Positions 1 to 9,251 of a DNA stretch of 64,000 bases are shown piece after piece. This stretch comes from Flavobacteriales bacterium. GTDB lineage: Bacteria > Bacteroidota > Bacteroidia > Flavobacteriales_D > Parvicellaceae. Position 1 is the first letter of the stretch, and every line of letters starts with the position of its first letter. The position numbers and the translations under genes were made by a program. The notes beneath the pieces are model-generated. The model worked only from the letters and a program-made list of their open reading frames with translations. It ran no database searches and was not told the origin of the DNA. The stretch spans positions 1 to 64,000 of the forward strand of contig JAOASC010000026.1 of assembly GCA_025210295.1 (NCBI GenBank), written 5' to 3'.

Positions 1-92
<92 letters not shown>

Positions 93-97
93 TTTTG

Positions 98-135
98 AAA
101 AGCCTTTACAAAACTATTTGTAAAGGCTTTTTTTT
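98..135 (+). terminator. Intrinsic terminator of the rRNA operon
   Basis: A perfect 15-bp stem (98-112 with 117-131) around a 4-nt loop is followed by a run of T. It sits just 3' of the 5S rRNA and before the next gene at 192. Confidence 0.9.
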
Positions 136-191
136 GATGAAAACTTTGCTCTAGTAAAATAGTTTTAGTTACTTTCCATTTTTAGCTTAAA

Positions 192-926
192 ATGACAAAA
201 GTAATCACCTCCATAGATCTGGGACTAAATATCATTACCCCCTTAATAGCAGCTGCTTATCTGGTCTCATTAAACAATTATTTCTCCCCTCATATTTATT
301 TTGTCTGTTGGTTAGGCTATATTATTCACATCACCTTTTCAATGGCTAGATTTAAAGATTTAGCATCTCTTAGATGGAGTTTACTATCTATTGCGAACTT
401 AATTTTTTTTGGAGCTAAAGTAGCATTGGGAGACATAACATTACAAGAATTTTCAATATCTATTTTATTGAGTGAAGTTGGTGCTCAACTTTTTGGAATT
501 ATCTACCTCTTTCTTTTTACTGAAGGAATAAATGGAAAATCAGCCTGGGATACTTTTGGTACGGGAGGTACGCTTTTCTTTGTTTTGTTGTTTGTCGCTA
601 TAAACTATCCTATTCTAGGAGAAACAGTGCTGTTCATTAAATCCTCAAATATGAATGTATCAGTTCTCATCTTCTTTATAATTACTTTTATATTTGATGT
701 GAAAAAGAGTATAGAGAGTATAACAGCAATTACAGAGAAAAGAAAAGCCAAGGTTGAAACAATAAATAAAGATATAGATAATGCCTTAGAGGGTGGAAAA
801 AGCTTTAAAGAGTTAGGCTATGAAGCCCAGACTATTATCTTGACTTTGGGAGTCTGGTTTTTGGGGATAGGAAGTGTATATGTCATTTATATCATGCTTG
901 CTCCAAAGGAATTTATTATACAATAA
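192..926 (+). CDS. Multi-pass membrane protein of unknown function
   Basis: 244 residues, not recognised as a named family. Hydrophobic stretches near residues 10-27, 33-51, 60-78, 90-110, 125-142, 154-170 and 213-235 suggest about seven membrane segments. A charged stretch at about 171-212, rich in Lys and Glu, lies between the last two and may form a cytoplasmic or periplasmic helix. There is no signal peptide apart from the first membrane segment. It stands alone between an rRNA operon terminator and a convergent gene, so the context gives no clue to its role. The start ATG at 192 begins immediately before the first hydrophobic segment and no better in-frame start is apparent. Confidence 0.7.
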   Translation: MTKVITSIDLGLNIITPLIAAAYLVSLNNYFSPHIYFVCWLGYIIHITFSMARFKDLASLRWSLLSIANLIFFGAKVALGDITLQEFSISILLSEVGAQLFGIIYLFLFTEGINGKSAWDTFGTGGTLFFVLLFVAINYPILGETVLFIKSSNMNVSVLIFFIITFIFDVKKSIESITAITEKRKAKVETINKDIDNALEGGKSFKELGYEAQTIILTLGVWFLGIGSVYVIYIMLAPKEFIIQ

Positions 927-956
927 AAAAGGCCTCATTAAGAGACCTTTTATATA
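927..956. terminator. Bidirectional terminator between convergent genes
   Basis: A 9-bp stem with one mismatch (928-936 with 942-950) around ATTAA is flanked by A and T runs. It separates the plus gene ending at 926 from the minus gene ending at 976 and could serve both. Confidence 0.6.
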
Positions 957-975
957 GTATTATATGTAGACTTAG

Positions 976-2526
976 TTATTGTTTTGAATTCGCTTTAGAA
1001 GCAGCAGCTTTCTCTTCACGTTCTTTTTTCTTACGCTCTTCTTCAGCTCTTGCTTTTGTTTCTTTCTTAGAAAAGTCTAATTCATCCAATTTCTCTTTAA
1101 TTTCCATCATTTTTGCCAAATTTAAAGCATCTAATTTTTTAGCTAGAATTACTTTATCTTGATTCAATAAATAGATTTGAGGAGTACTAAATATATCATA
1201 TGTTTTTCTAAAATTTAAACTTTGTAAATCAGTTACTTGTTGTTCAAAAATATACTTTTCAGGAGTTTTATTCGCACCAGGGAAATCAGAGATATTAATC
1301 CAATTTAATTTTTTATCTTTTATTACTTTTCTCCAGCCATCGTTTTCTAAACTTGTTCCTACAGCAACAATTTCAATGTCTACTCCTTTAGCTTTTAATT
1401 CGTCATACAATTCTTTAATTTTTGGCATTTCTTTTTTACAATGTCCACAGTCATCAGCCCAAAAAACTAATCCTATATACTTATTGTTTACATCCTTGTG
1501 TAAGTTTATCCATTTCTTCTCAGAAGTATCAGCAAGTCTAATATTAGGAGCAACTTTGTTCACTAATAATGGCTTTAAAGCTTCCTTACGCTCACACAAT
1601 TCAACTAACTTCTCATCCTCTATCCAAAATGCTTTTGTTGCTTCAGGAGGACAGTAGTAAGTATCAGCCATACAAACGAAAACAGCATCCATTCCCATGA
1701 TTTTAGAGGTTTCGTAATTATAAGTAACATAGTGTACAACATATTTAAACATATCTGTACCTTCTTTTATTCTGTTGATGATTTGATGTGCATTTTCACA
1801 AATGGTATCAGGCTGTTGCAATAACATTTTTTGGAAAAAGAATTCTAACTTATTGTGAAAAACTGGAGAATGAACCAACCTTTCATCTTCTAACATGATA
1901 TTGTCCCAAAAATGTTGTTTATAATACTTATACCTTAAGGTATCATTTTCTTTGATCTCGACTGGGATTTCAGGATCAATAGACATATTTAATATACGTC
2001 CAATCAATAAGTCTTTATGTTCTGTAGCTAATTGCTTTTGGTAATTCTTTACTTCAGCATCTAAAGCTTTTCCTTGTTGATCTAATTCAGCAATTTTCTT
2101 TTTATCTTTTTTAGGATCTAGTTTTGCTTTAGCTTGTGAAAGTAACTTAGCTTCTGGCTTTTTTAAATTAATAAAGCGAATATAATCGTAAAAGATTTTA
2201 TTTTCTTTAGACTTTATAATTTTCATGTTTTTTACAAAGTCATCCATCGAAGTTTCAATTTCGACATCTTTATCGGCCATGATAAATTCAAAATATTTTG
2301 GCCCAGGACAGATCACTGCATAAACACCTCCATCATAATGCTCCTTTTTAAATTGAGCTACACCATTTTTTGCTTCCGTAGTATCAGCGTAGTATAAACG
2401 ATTTCCTAAATACTTAGCTAAATAAACAGTTGTGTCCTTTAAACCATCTATTTTAAACTTAAGGTTATATTGGGCGTTGATACTAAAACCTAAACCAATT
2501 AAAAGTAATACAATTAAATTTTTCAT
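976..2526 (-). CDS. TlpA-like thioredoxin-fold envelope protein (DUF4369/DUF5106 type)
   Basis: 516 residues with a Sec signal peptide (residues 1-18, cut near NAQ). The N-terminal part (about 20-110) resembles the beta-rich DUF4369 domain and the middle helical part resembles DUF5106. The C-terminal part (about 320-480) is a thioredoxin fold with the redox motif C360-G-H-C363 in the setting WADDCGHCKKEMP. Families of this build act outside the cytoplasm in Bacteroidota as thiol-disulfide oxidoreductases. The tail from about 485 is a highly charged Glu/Lys/Ala-rich helix, which is unusual for the family. The enzymatic role is inferred from the CxxC motif; the substrate is unknown. It is followed upstream by an ABC permease gene on the same strand, 84 bases away. 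Confidence 0.85.
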   Translation of the reverse strand: MKNLIVLLLIGLGFSINAQYNLKFKIDGLKDTTVYLAKYLGNRLYYADTTEAKNGVAQFKKEHYDGGVYAVICPGPKYFEFIMADKDVEIETSMDDFVKNMKIIKSKENKIFYDYIRFINLKKPEAKLLSQAKAKLDPKKDKKKIAELDQQGKALDAEVKNYQKQLATEHKDLLIGRILNMSIDPEIPVEIKENDTLRYKYYKQHFWDNIMLEDERLVHSPVFHNKLEFFFQKMLLQQPDTICENAHQIINRIKEGTDMFKYVVHYVTYNYETSKIMGMDAVFVCMADTYYCPPEATKAFWIEDEKLVELCERKEALKPLLVNKVAPNIRLADTSEKKWINLHKDVNNKYIGLVFWADDCGHCKKEMPKIKELYDELKAKGVDIEIVAVGTSLENDGWRKVIKDKKLNWINISDFPGANKTPEKYIFEQQVTDLQSLNFRKTYDIFSTPQIYLLNQDKVILAKKLDALNLAKMMEIKEKLDELDFSKKETKARAEEERKKKEREEKAAASKANSKQ

Positions 2527-2610
2527 GAATAGTTAAATTTTATGTCTTTTTCTGACGTTAAATATTTTATTTAGATGCTTAGCTTAAGTTTTTTTAACAT
2601 AATTTTACAA

Positions 2611-3801
2611 TTACTTTTTTGCTAAACTCTTAATTGAACGGCTAATGCTGATGTAATTTATTAGTAAGAATAGCAAGATAAATGCCAAACCAGTTACAAA
2701 GGTAATTGTTGCAATTGAATTAGGAACTTGTAAGTCAATTTTATTTAATAACCAATAGGCAAATAAGTATTTAAATAAAAAGACAATAGATAAGGAAATT
2801 ATAATAATGATCCCATATACCTTGATAAATAATTTTAAGAGTGTTTGACTAATCTGTTGCCATGTATACCCCAAGAGTAACAGCACTTTAATTTCCTCTT
2901 GAGATTTGTTAATGATAACCTGCGTATAAAGAATAAAAATAACAACGGCAAGAAATACGATAATTAGACCTATCGCCATTAAAAAATAGAAAAGAGAACT
3001 TGTGACTTGTTGGATTAAGCTTTCTTTTAATTGTTCGGTATTGGTCTCATAATTCTGTTGTTTAAGAAAAGCTTTTATACTAGGATCAGCTTTGTTAGGT
3101 GTAGCAATAATCAATCTAGATGGATCCTTTTCTATTTGATTACCAACTTCTTGATTTAAGTAGTTTAGAAAACTATCAGGAACCAGAATAGAATTCACTC
3201 GATCAGAAAAGTTAACAACTCTTCCATAATACGTTACATCTTTTTGATGACCTCTGATTTTTAGTTTAAAGCGTACACTGCCTATTAATGATTTACTAGC
3301 TTGAGGTGCTCCCATAGAAGGCGCTATACCATAATTATAAGCATCTAAAAATGTATTGGGTAAAATTATAGGAACCTCTTCGGTTCCTTTTTCCCATCCC
3401 CAGTCTTTGGTATCAACATCAATAAAGCGATTGGGAATAGATTCAAAAAATGCTAAAGTTGAAAAAGGGGGGAAGTTTCCACCTTCAAAGCTCATTACAA
3501 CCATAACTTCAAAACCTGAACCACTCTTAAAAGGAGCAAGGTCTGTAACAAAGCTTTGCTTACGAAGTTCTTCTATATTTTTAGTGGTAAAATTGGAAGC
3601 CCCCATTCCTAAGGTATTAAAAGTCGAAATCTTCTTTTTTAGGACAAGATATTGATCATCATTATTTTGCTGAATAGCAGTATTGATATCAGTATATACT
3701 TGAATGGCTATTAATAAAAGGCATAAACCAATTACAGTGCCAATACTAGAAAGTATGAGCGTACTTCTATTTTTAGATGGTTGAAAGGCCTTATTAATCA
3801 T
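2611..3801 (-). CDS. ABC transporter permease, FtsX/MacB-like
   Basis: 396 residues with the FtsX-like layout: one membrane segment near residues 15-36, a large extracytoplasmic region (about 40-270) and three membrane segments near 273-298, 318-342 and 362-386. The start ATG overlaps the stop of the ATPase gene upstream (shared ATGA at 3798-3801), so the two are translationally coupled and almost certainly form one complex. FtsX/MacB-type systems do mechanotransmission or lipoprotein/peptide handling rather than classical import. The cargo cannot be read from the sequence. Two more permease-like genes would be expected for a Lol-type system and are absent here. Confidence 0.78.
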   Translation of the reverse strand: MINKAFQPSKNRSTLILSSIGTVIGLCLLLIAIQVYTDINTAIQQNNDDQYLVLKKKISTFNTLGMGASNFTTKNIEELRKQSFVTDLAPFKSGSGFEVMVVMSFEGGNFPPFSTLAFFESIPNRFIDVDTKDWGWEKGTEEVPIILPNTFLDAYNYGIAPSMGAPQASKSLIGSVRFKLKIRGHQKDVTYYGRVVNFSDRVNSILVPDSFLNYLNQEVGNQIEKDPSRLIIATPNKADPSIKAFLKQQNYETNTEQLKESLIQQVTSSLFYFLMAIGLIIVFLAVVIFILYTQVIINKSQEEIKVLLLLGYTWQQISQTLLKLFIKVYGIIIIISLSIVFLFKYLFAYWLLNKIDLQVPNSIATITFVTGLAFILLFLLINYISISRSIKSLAKK

Positions 3802-4439
3802 AATTGAAGAGTTTTATTTCCTGTTATACCATAAGCATATCCTAATGTTGCTAAAAGATAAGATGCTCCTTCTCTTTTACAGGCATTGTCAATAATGTTT
3901 AAAGCTATTTTGATGTTTTCATCATCGATATGACTAAAAGGTTCATCCAATAATAAAAGCTCAAATGGTTGTAAAATAGTACGTATTAAAGCTATACGTT
4001 GTTGTTGACCAATAGATAGTTGGTGAATAGGTTTATTGATATGATCAGTAAGATGGAATTGAGCTATTAGGGATTTAATTTCATCGGTTGTATAATGCTG
4101 CGTTAGTCTATTTTTGATTAATAAGTTATCCCAAACACTTAGGTGTTGAATTAGTTTTAAATCTTGTGGCAAATAAGCTAATCGACAACGTCTTATTGTT
4201 GCCCAATCATTTATTGTTAAATCAGCAATATTTATTCCATCCATGGTAATTAGCCCTGTATAGTCGTTTCGTAAACCAAATAAATAGTTTAGAAGCGTAC
4301 TTTTCCCTTTCCCAGAGTTAGATGAAACAAAATAAGATTGGTTATTCGTTAGTTCTAAATCAGAGTTCCAAACCTCAGATTGGGTTAGGTCTTCCACTTT
4401 AAAAGCAGCTGGAGTAACATTGTTAAGAATTATTTTCAT
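3798..4439 (-). CDS. ABC transporter ATP-binding protein with atypical motifs
   Basis: 213 residues from the ATG at 4439; a longer frame reaches 4493, but its extra 18 residues cover the promoter and do not look like protein. The Walker A region reads SNSGKGKST (residues 40-48), so the first glycine of the usual GxxGxGKST is serine. The Q-loop glutamine is near 92, the signature is LSIGQQQR (141-148), and Walker B is LLLLDEP (161-167). The switch histidine expected about 30 residues after Walker B is not visible: the segment reads LLATLGY. The partner is the FtsX-like permease that overlaps its 3' end. It probably binds ATP, but hydrolysis may be altered. Confidence 0.8.
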   Translation of the reverse strand: MKIILNNVTPAAFKVEDLTQSEVWNSDLELTNNQSYFVSSNSGKGKSTLLNYLFGLRNDYTGLITMDGINIADLTINDWATIRRCRLAYLPQDLKLIQHLSVWDNLLIKNRLTQHYTTDEIKSLIAQFHLTDHINKPIHQLSIGQQQRIALIRTILQPFELLLLDEPFSHIDDENIKIALNIIDNACKREGASYLLATLGYAYGITGNKTLQL

Positions 4440-4460
4440 AGAAATAAAGCGAATGTAACA

Positions 4461-4468
4461 CAAATGTA
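4461..4468 (-). promoter_or_regulatory. -7 promoter element for the ABC operon
   Basis: Read on the minus strand, this is TACATTTG, an exact match to the Bacteroidota TAnnTTTG element, 22 bases before the ATG at 4439. A TTG at the best -33 spacing is not clear. Confidence 0.45.
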
Positions 4469-4489
4469 GTATTTTTACAGTATGAATTA

Positions 4490-4700
4490 ACACCCAAAGA
4501 GGTTCGTTTTAATTCTAGGCGAAAGCTGCCCATACAGTACAGTTTTTTAAACTTAACAATCCTTTTTATTGGGAATTAATTGTTTTAGCTATGGCGTGCC
4601 GACCTTTCTTTATAGATTGTCAGTCGGATTACAGACCTAAGACTGCGTTCTCAACCATGTTAAACAGAAGTTTAACAAACCTCAAATCTGTATGGGTTTT
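4490..4700 (+). ncRNA. Structured small RNA candidate, possibly 6S-like
   Basis: A 430-base gap between the ABC operon and the next minus gene contains no plausible protein but much structure. ACCCA (4492-4496) can pair with TGGGT (4693-4697), and GAGGTTCGTT (4499-4508) pairs with AACAAACCTC (4674-4683) with one mismatch, closing a domain of about 200 nt. Inside are a hairpin CCGAC/GTCGG (about 4599-4627) and an 8-bp hairpin TGTTAAAC-AGAA-GTTTAACA. A competing 9-bp pairing joins CCCATACAG (4529-4537) with CTGTATGGG (4688-4696). A perfect terminator follows on the plus side. The size and closed ends fit a 6S RNA, but the identity is inferred; the strand is chosen because of the terminator and because it diverges from the ABC promoter. 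Confidence 0.45.
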
Positions 4701-4713
4701 TATAGAAAAAATA

Positions 4714-4750
4714 AAAAGACCTTTTAAGTAGCACTTAAAAGGTCTTTTCT
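4714..4750. terminator. Strong bidirectional terminator
   Basis: A perfect 16-bp stem (4714-4729 with 4733-4748) around AGC, with T on the plus side and A on the other. It would end both the plus-strand RNA candidate and the minus-strand lipoprotein gene. Confidence 0.85.
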
Positions 4751-4870
4751 GTAATTAACTGAGGTCAATTAATTTTAAAGTCTTTAGTTTTTTTGTATTT
4801 GTTGAACTGTTTAAATTGTAAAAAGATACATAACTAAAGTTCTAATAAATTTGAACTTTAGTCTAAATAG

Positions 4871-5134
4871 TTATTTCAAATCACATTTTTGGATAATTTC
4901 TTGTTTATAGTTTGCAGCATCTGTTCTAGACTCTGTATAACTTAAATCTCCACAAGCATCATCAGCTGATTTTTCTTTCGCTTTGATTGTAATTTCTTTT
5001 TCAAATTTATAGCTATCATTGAAGCCTTGCCCTGACTGTTTGTGTTCTACTTCACATTTACAATCATACTCCTTTGCGCATGAAGTCATTGAAATTGCAG
5101 CAATCGCTACTGAATAAAAAATAATTTTTTTCAT
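4871..5134 (-). CDS. Small lipoprotein of unknown function
   Basis: 87 residues from the ATG at 5134. A frame open back to 5236 lacks signal-peptide character, whereas MKKIIFYSVAIAAISMTSC is a clear lipoprotein signal with the lipobox cysteine at residue 19. The mature part is hydrophilic and has several more cysteines (YDCKCEVEH, DDACGD, IQKCDLK), perhaps forming disulfides. No family recognised; small lipoproteins of this look are common in Flavobacteriales. Transcribed alone and ended by the 4714-4750 terminator. Confidence 0.7.
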   Translation of the reverse strand: MKKIIFYSVAIAAISMTSCAKEYDCKCEVEHKQSGQGFNDSYKFEKEITIKAKEKSADDACGDLSYTESRTDAANYKQEIIQKCDLK

Positions 5135-5328
5135 GATTTTGTTATTTAATAATTTCCAGCAAAGATGAATGGTATTTTGTGATTTGCTAATGACGTTAGG
5201 TAGACTGTGATACCCATTCTGCAAAGAAAGTATCAAATGTCACCTTTTTGTCCCCCTTCTTTTATTGTGCTTACTTCTGAGTGGCATAATTGATGTTATC
5301 TTTGACCAAAACTTAAGAATAGAGAAGT

Positions 5329-6837
5329 ATGAGGTTTGTGATTTTAAGTACTATAATTTTACTCCCATTTATAGGGATGAGTAGCAATAATGAAGTACAA
5401 GAAGATAGTATTTTAATAAATCAAAGAGAAAAACTTAAAAACTTTCAAAGTGGAAAAATAACAGAAGAAGATCAAAAAGAATTGGCGAGAATCTATGTGA
5501 AAATGGCTCAAGTTTATGCTGATAAGTATAGTATGTATGATACATCTTTATACTATTTTCAAAAAGCAAATCAAACAGATTTAAAGAATATAGCGCCAAG
5601 TATGTATTCTAAAATAATGTTTCAGATAGCAAATGTGTATTCCCTAACAGATAAAATTGATTTAGCTATTGTTACGAACAGAGAAGCTATGAAAATTGGT
5701 GAAGCACATAAAGATACTTCGATGCTAATTAGGACAAATTGGTTAATGGGAAAAGCCTATTATAATTTAGATTTAGACTCTTCTTTATATTTTTTTACGG
5801 AAGCTAATCATTTTGCTAATGCCTACCAAGATGTGTTTATGTTACAGCAGACATTTAGAGCTCTAGGGCAAGTATATATTGAGAAAAAGAATTATGATAG
5901 TGCTTTAGTAATATTGAAAAAAATCCCATTAGAATCAATAGGTGTTTTTAGTGTCTGTAATTTAAAATTACAGTTTGCTATGCTATACCTCAATATTGAT
6001 AATACAGCTGAAGCATTGCGTTATGCTTTGGATGCAAAAAGCATTGCTGATAGTCTAAATAATATTTCTTTGATTAAGAATTCAGCAGAATTATTGCAAT
6101 CAATTTATATTAAAGACAATAACTATTTAAAAGCTTATGAAGCACAAGCCTTATGCTATAAAATGAAAGACTCGATTAAGAGCTTGGAGGTCCAAAAGAA
6201 TATTGAGGAGCTTACTATAAAGTATGATGTAGAGTTAAAAGAAGAAAAGAATAAACAATTAAAATCAGCCTTAATTGCTATAAATTTAAAATCAAAAAAT
6301 GAGCGTTTTATTATGGTTATAATATTATTAATCGTGTTGATTGTTTTTGGTGTACTATACTATAGGTATACAACAAAGAAAAGACGTTTAATTGTTTCTG
6401 ATATGAAAGTAAAACTTTCTGAAGCAACTAGGAGAGAATTAATGGGACGTTTAAAGCATTCTCAGCATATGATTTTGGAGAAAAATAATTTAATTAATAG
6501 GCTGAAAGAAGATATCAATGAAAATGTTGAAAGTGGGGAAAAAACTAAACGTTTATTAGACAAACTCCATACTAAAAACGAATGGAGTGAGTTTTTGGTT
6601 GAATTTGAATTATTACACACAGGTTTTTTCTCAAAGTTAAATCAAATAGCAAAAGAACCTTTGACTAAAAATGATACACGATTATCAGCATTAGTCAAAC
6701 TAAATTTATCTAATAAAGAAATTTCAGATTTATTATTTGTATCTGAGGCTGCAGTTAAAAAAGGTAAAAACAGATTGACCAAAAAAATAGAGTTAGAAAA
6801 AGGAGAGCGATTATCTTCTTATATGAATAAGTTGTGA
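5329..6837 (+). CDS. Membrane-anchored TPR protein with cytoplasmic LuxR-type HTH
   Basis: 502 residues. A signal-like segment (1-17) is followed by tetratricopeptide-like helices (about 40-290), a membrane helix (327-346), a coiled coil (about 350-412) and a C-terminal helix-turn-helix (about 455-490) with LSNKEISDLLFVSEAAVKKG, which resembles LuxR/GerE recognition helices. This design occurs in Bacteroidota as one-component transmembrane regulators: a periplasmic TPR sensor controls a cytoplasmic DNA-binding domain without a kinase. Target genes are unknown. A -7 element TATCTTTG lies at 5297-5304. The stop is three bases from the end of a convergent gene. Confidence 0.8.
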   Translation: MRFVILSTIILLPFIGMSSNNEVQEDSILINQREKLKNFQSGKITEEDQKELARIYVKMAQVYADKYSMYDTSLYYFQKANQTDLKNIAPSMYSKIMFQIANVYSLTDKIDLAIVTNREAMKIGEAHKDTSMLIRTNWLMGKAYYNLDLDSSLYFFTEANHFANAYQDVFMLQQTFRALGQVYIEKKNYDSALVILKKIPLESIGVFSVCNLKLQFAMLYLNIDNTAEALRYALDAKSIADSLNNISLIKNSAELLQSIYIKDNNYLKAYEAQALCYKMKDSIKSLEVQKNIEELTIKYDVELKEEKNKQLKSALIAINLKSKNERFIMVIILLIVLIVFGVLYYRYTTKKRRLIVSDMKVKLSEATRRELMGRLKHSQHMILEKNNLINRLKEDINENVESGEKTKRLLDKLHTKNEWSEFLVEFELLHTGFFSKLNQIAKEPLTKNDTRLSALVKLNLSNKEISDLLFVSEAAVKKGKNRLTKKIELEKGERLSSYMNKL

Positions 6838-6840
6838 TAA

Positions 6841-9246
6841 TTATTGTTTTATAAATTCTTTTTTTCCAACAGCTTCATTATCGTTATAAAAGATGATTAG
6901 ATAAACGCCCTTAGGCCAATTTTCTACATGAAGAGTTGCAACTTCAAAAAGATCTTTTTTTACAATTACCTTTCCTAATAAATCCACTACTGCATAAGAA
7001 TTTATTGTTGGAGAAGCCTTAAGAGAAACAATATTTGTAGCAAGAGATGGAAAGACATCAAAATGATTACCAGCATTAGTTTGTTCCTTAATATCTACTG
7101 CTCCACGTTTCCATCCAAAAGTATATTGTCCCAACTTAAATTCATGAATATCGACCCGACCATAACCATCTGTTTTAGAACCTTGACTATTGAATGTACA
7201 ATTAGTCATCACTTGCCAATCTTCTTTGGTATTGGGTCTGTAGAATAAAACTAAACTATCTTCATTGAAGCCAGCACTTGAAGTCAGTAGATTGTCTAAG
7301 TTTCCCGAGTTATTATTTCTTCCATTGTATTGTAATCGGATAGTGGCATCAAAAGTTGAAGGTAAAATACCTGTAATGTTCCAATAACGTTCAGTAGAAA
7401 TATCATAAATAAATCCTTGGCTACCATCTTTGAAGTGGTCTGGTGCTACCCAATTGTGCTCTACTTTTATGTAAGCAGAGTCACTAATGTTTTGAATTGT
7501 AGTTCTAAAAAAGGCGTGACTAAAATCTTTAACACCAGTAGAGCTTAAAGTTTGTGTTTCCGAAGTTACAGCTTGACTAATTTGATCTTTGCCATTTAAA
7601 AAAGAAAGAGTAGGGACAAAGGATGTTGTGAATTGAAAAGTGTTTTGAGCTCCATTCATTAGAAAAGAAAAGCTTTCTTCAGCCCAATTATGATTCTTAA
7701 AAGTAATTTCAAGCGGAACGTTTTGATATAAGTGTGGAGCTGCTCTTAGCTTTTGTTTAACATAAACAGTATTGTCATAATTTGTACCATTATATGTTGT
7801 CTCAATAGAATCTATGCTAAAATGAGGAAATCCAGGATTAAAGACCCAATCATTAAAAAAGTCAGTAACGTTAATTGTACTATGAGTATTAATAAAGTCT
7901 CTTAAATCATAGGCGTCTACATCTTTAAATTTGTTAGCATCTAAAAAAGCTGTTAACGTAGCAAAGAAAATAGAGTCCCCCATATAACTACGCAATGTAT
8001 GTGCAACATCAGCGCCTTTATTGTAAGAATGATCCCCATAAGTATATTCATGAGGAACACCATGAATGGCTCTAAACCCATCATCATTGATATGTGCATG
8101 ATGCAATACTTCTTTGTGATTTTCTCGAATACTGCTAATATAAGAGTCATAGCCATAAACATGTTCTAAAAATAAACGCTCAGAGTATGCGGCCATTCCT
8201 TCATTTATCCACATGTCTTCGGCTGTTCTACAGGTGACTAAATTTCCCCACCAATGATGAGAAAGTTCGTGCGCCATCAAAGTTTCATTTGCTAAATTAC
8301 CATTAGCGGCATAAATAGGATAAGCAATATTCGTAGCATGTTCCATAGCACCAGCATTAAAAGGAACTAAAGAGTAACCAACTTTATCCCAAAAATAAGG
8401 ACCATAACCATTTTCAAAAGCGGCCATTGCTTGATTCAAATTCACAAAAGAGTTTTTAAGGTTGGTGGTATCATTGGCTTGCGCTGATAGCATGATGGGA
8501 ATAGTGGTGTTTGATAGTTGACTGGAGTAATTTTGATAGATATGAGTATAATTTCCAACAGCAATGCCTGCCAAGTAAGTCGGTATGGCTTGGTTCATTT
8601 CGAACGTCGTTGTTTTAATCGAAGAGTTAATCGCTTCATTGGTTAATAAACCACTACAATGAACAGATTTAGAGGTGTCAGTTTTTATCGTAAAGGTATA
8701 AGTTGCGCGTTCAACAAAGTTATCAAAACATGGATGCCAAACCCTACCGTAATTATGTGGATTGTCTTGAAATCCAACCCCTAGATTATAAGCGTAGTTT
8801 CCAGAGAAATACCAACCTCCCCAACCACTAGGATCTCCCTGAGGAGAGCCATGATAAAAAACAGTGAGTTGACTCGTGTCATTTTGATTTAAAACGTTAT
8901 TTAACTGAACGAGAATTAAGCTGTCGTTATAATTAAAAGAAAGGTTTTGATTGTGCTGTTGAATAGAATCTACAGTTAGCCTCAACAGGTCTAAACTTAA
9001 TGAGTTAATGTTGTTTTGCAAAGCAACAAAATCAATGGTGCAAGCACCAGAAATAGCTTGGTTACTAAAATTTGTAATGGCTAAGTCAACTGAATAATGA
9101 AGGATGTCTATTGTGTCACTTCTCAAATTGTCTGTAGTAGATGATTTGACTAAATGATGTTTATGATTCTTATGACTACATTGGAGCTGTGCAATTGAAC
9201 TGAATTGAATAAGCAATATAGCAAGTAATAGTAAACCGTTTTTCAT
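6841..9246 (-). CDS. Secreted M1-family zinc aminopeptidase with T9SS sorting domain
   Basis: 801 residues. A signal peptide (1-19) and a short His-rich stretch precede an M1 catalytic core: GAMEH at 299-303 (the substrate-binding GAMEN variant), the zinc motif HELSH at 326-330 and the third ligand in NEG at E349, exactly the HExxH-x18-E spacing. The final 80 residues (about 720-801, with FDVFPSLATN and YLIIFYND) form a type A T9SS sorting domain, so the enzyme is probably exported across the outer membrane and cleaved or anchored. It would trim peptides outside the cell for nutrition. It lies 5 bases after an O-methyltransferase gene and is likely in the same transcript. Confidence 0.9.
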   Translation of the reverse strand: MKNGLLLLAILLIQFSSIAQLQCSHKNHKHHLVKSSTTDNLRSDTIDILHYSVDLAITNFSNQAISGACTIDFVALQNNINSLSLDLLRLTVDSIQQHNQNLSFNYNDSLILVQLNNVLNQNDTSQLTVFYHGSPQGDPSGWGGWYFSGNYAYNLGVGFQDNPHNYGRVWHPCFDNFVERATYTFTIKTDTSKSVHCSGLLTNEAINSSIKTTTFEMNQAIPTYLAGIAVGNYTHIYQNYSSQLSNTTIPIMLSAQANDTTNLKNSFVNLNQAMAAFENGYGPYFWDKVGYSLVPFNAGAMEHATNIAYPIYAANGNLANETLMAHELSHHWWGNLVTCRTAEDMWINEGMAAYSERLFLEHVYGYDSYISSIRENHKEVLHHAHINDDGFRAIHGVPHEYTYGDHSYNKGADVAHTLRSYMGDSIFFATLTAFLDANKFKDVDAYDLRDFINTHSTINVTDFFNDWVFNPGFPHFSIDSIETTYNGTNYDNTVYVKQKLRAAPHLYQNVPLEITFKNHNWAEESFSFLMNGAQNTFQFTTSFVPTLSFLNGKDQISQAVTSETQTLSSTGVKDFSHAFFRTTIQNISDSAYIKVEHNWVAPDHFKDGSQGFIYDISTERYWNITGILPSTFDATIRLQYNGRNNNSGNLDNLLTSSAGFNEDSLVLFYRPNTKEDWQVMTNCTFNSQGSKTDGYGRVDIHEFKLGQYTFGWKRGAVDIKEQTNAGNHFDVFPSLATNIVSLKASPTINSYAVVDLLGKVIVKKDLFEVATLHVENWPKGVYLIIFYNDNEAVGKKEFIKQ

Positions 9247-9251
9247 CCCCT

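Noticed and set aside
4440-4493. Longer start of the ABC ATPase gene
   Set aside because: The extra residues overlap the promoter and lack ABC-like character; the internal ATG at 4439 is the family-like N-terminus.
4490-4750. tmRNA or SRP RNA as identity of the structured RNA
   Set aside because: No tmRNA tag reading frame, no tRNA-like ends and no SRP GGAA-type loop were seen on either strand.
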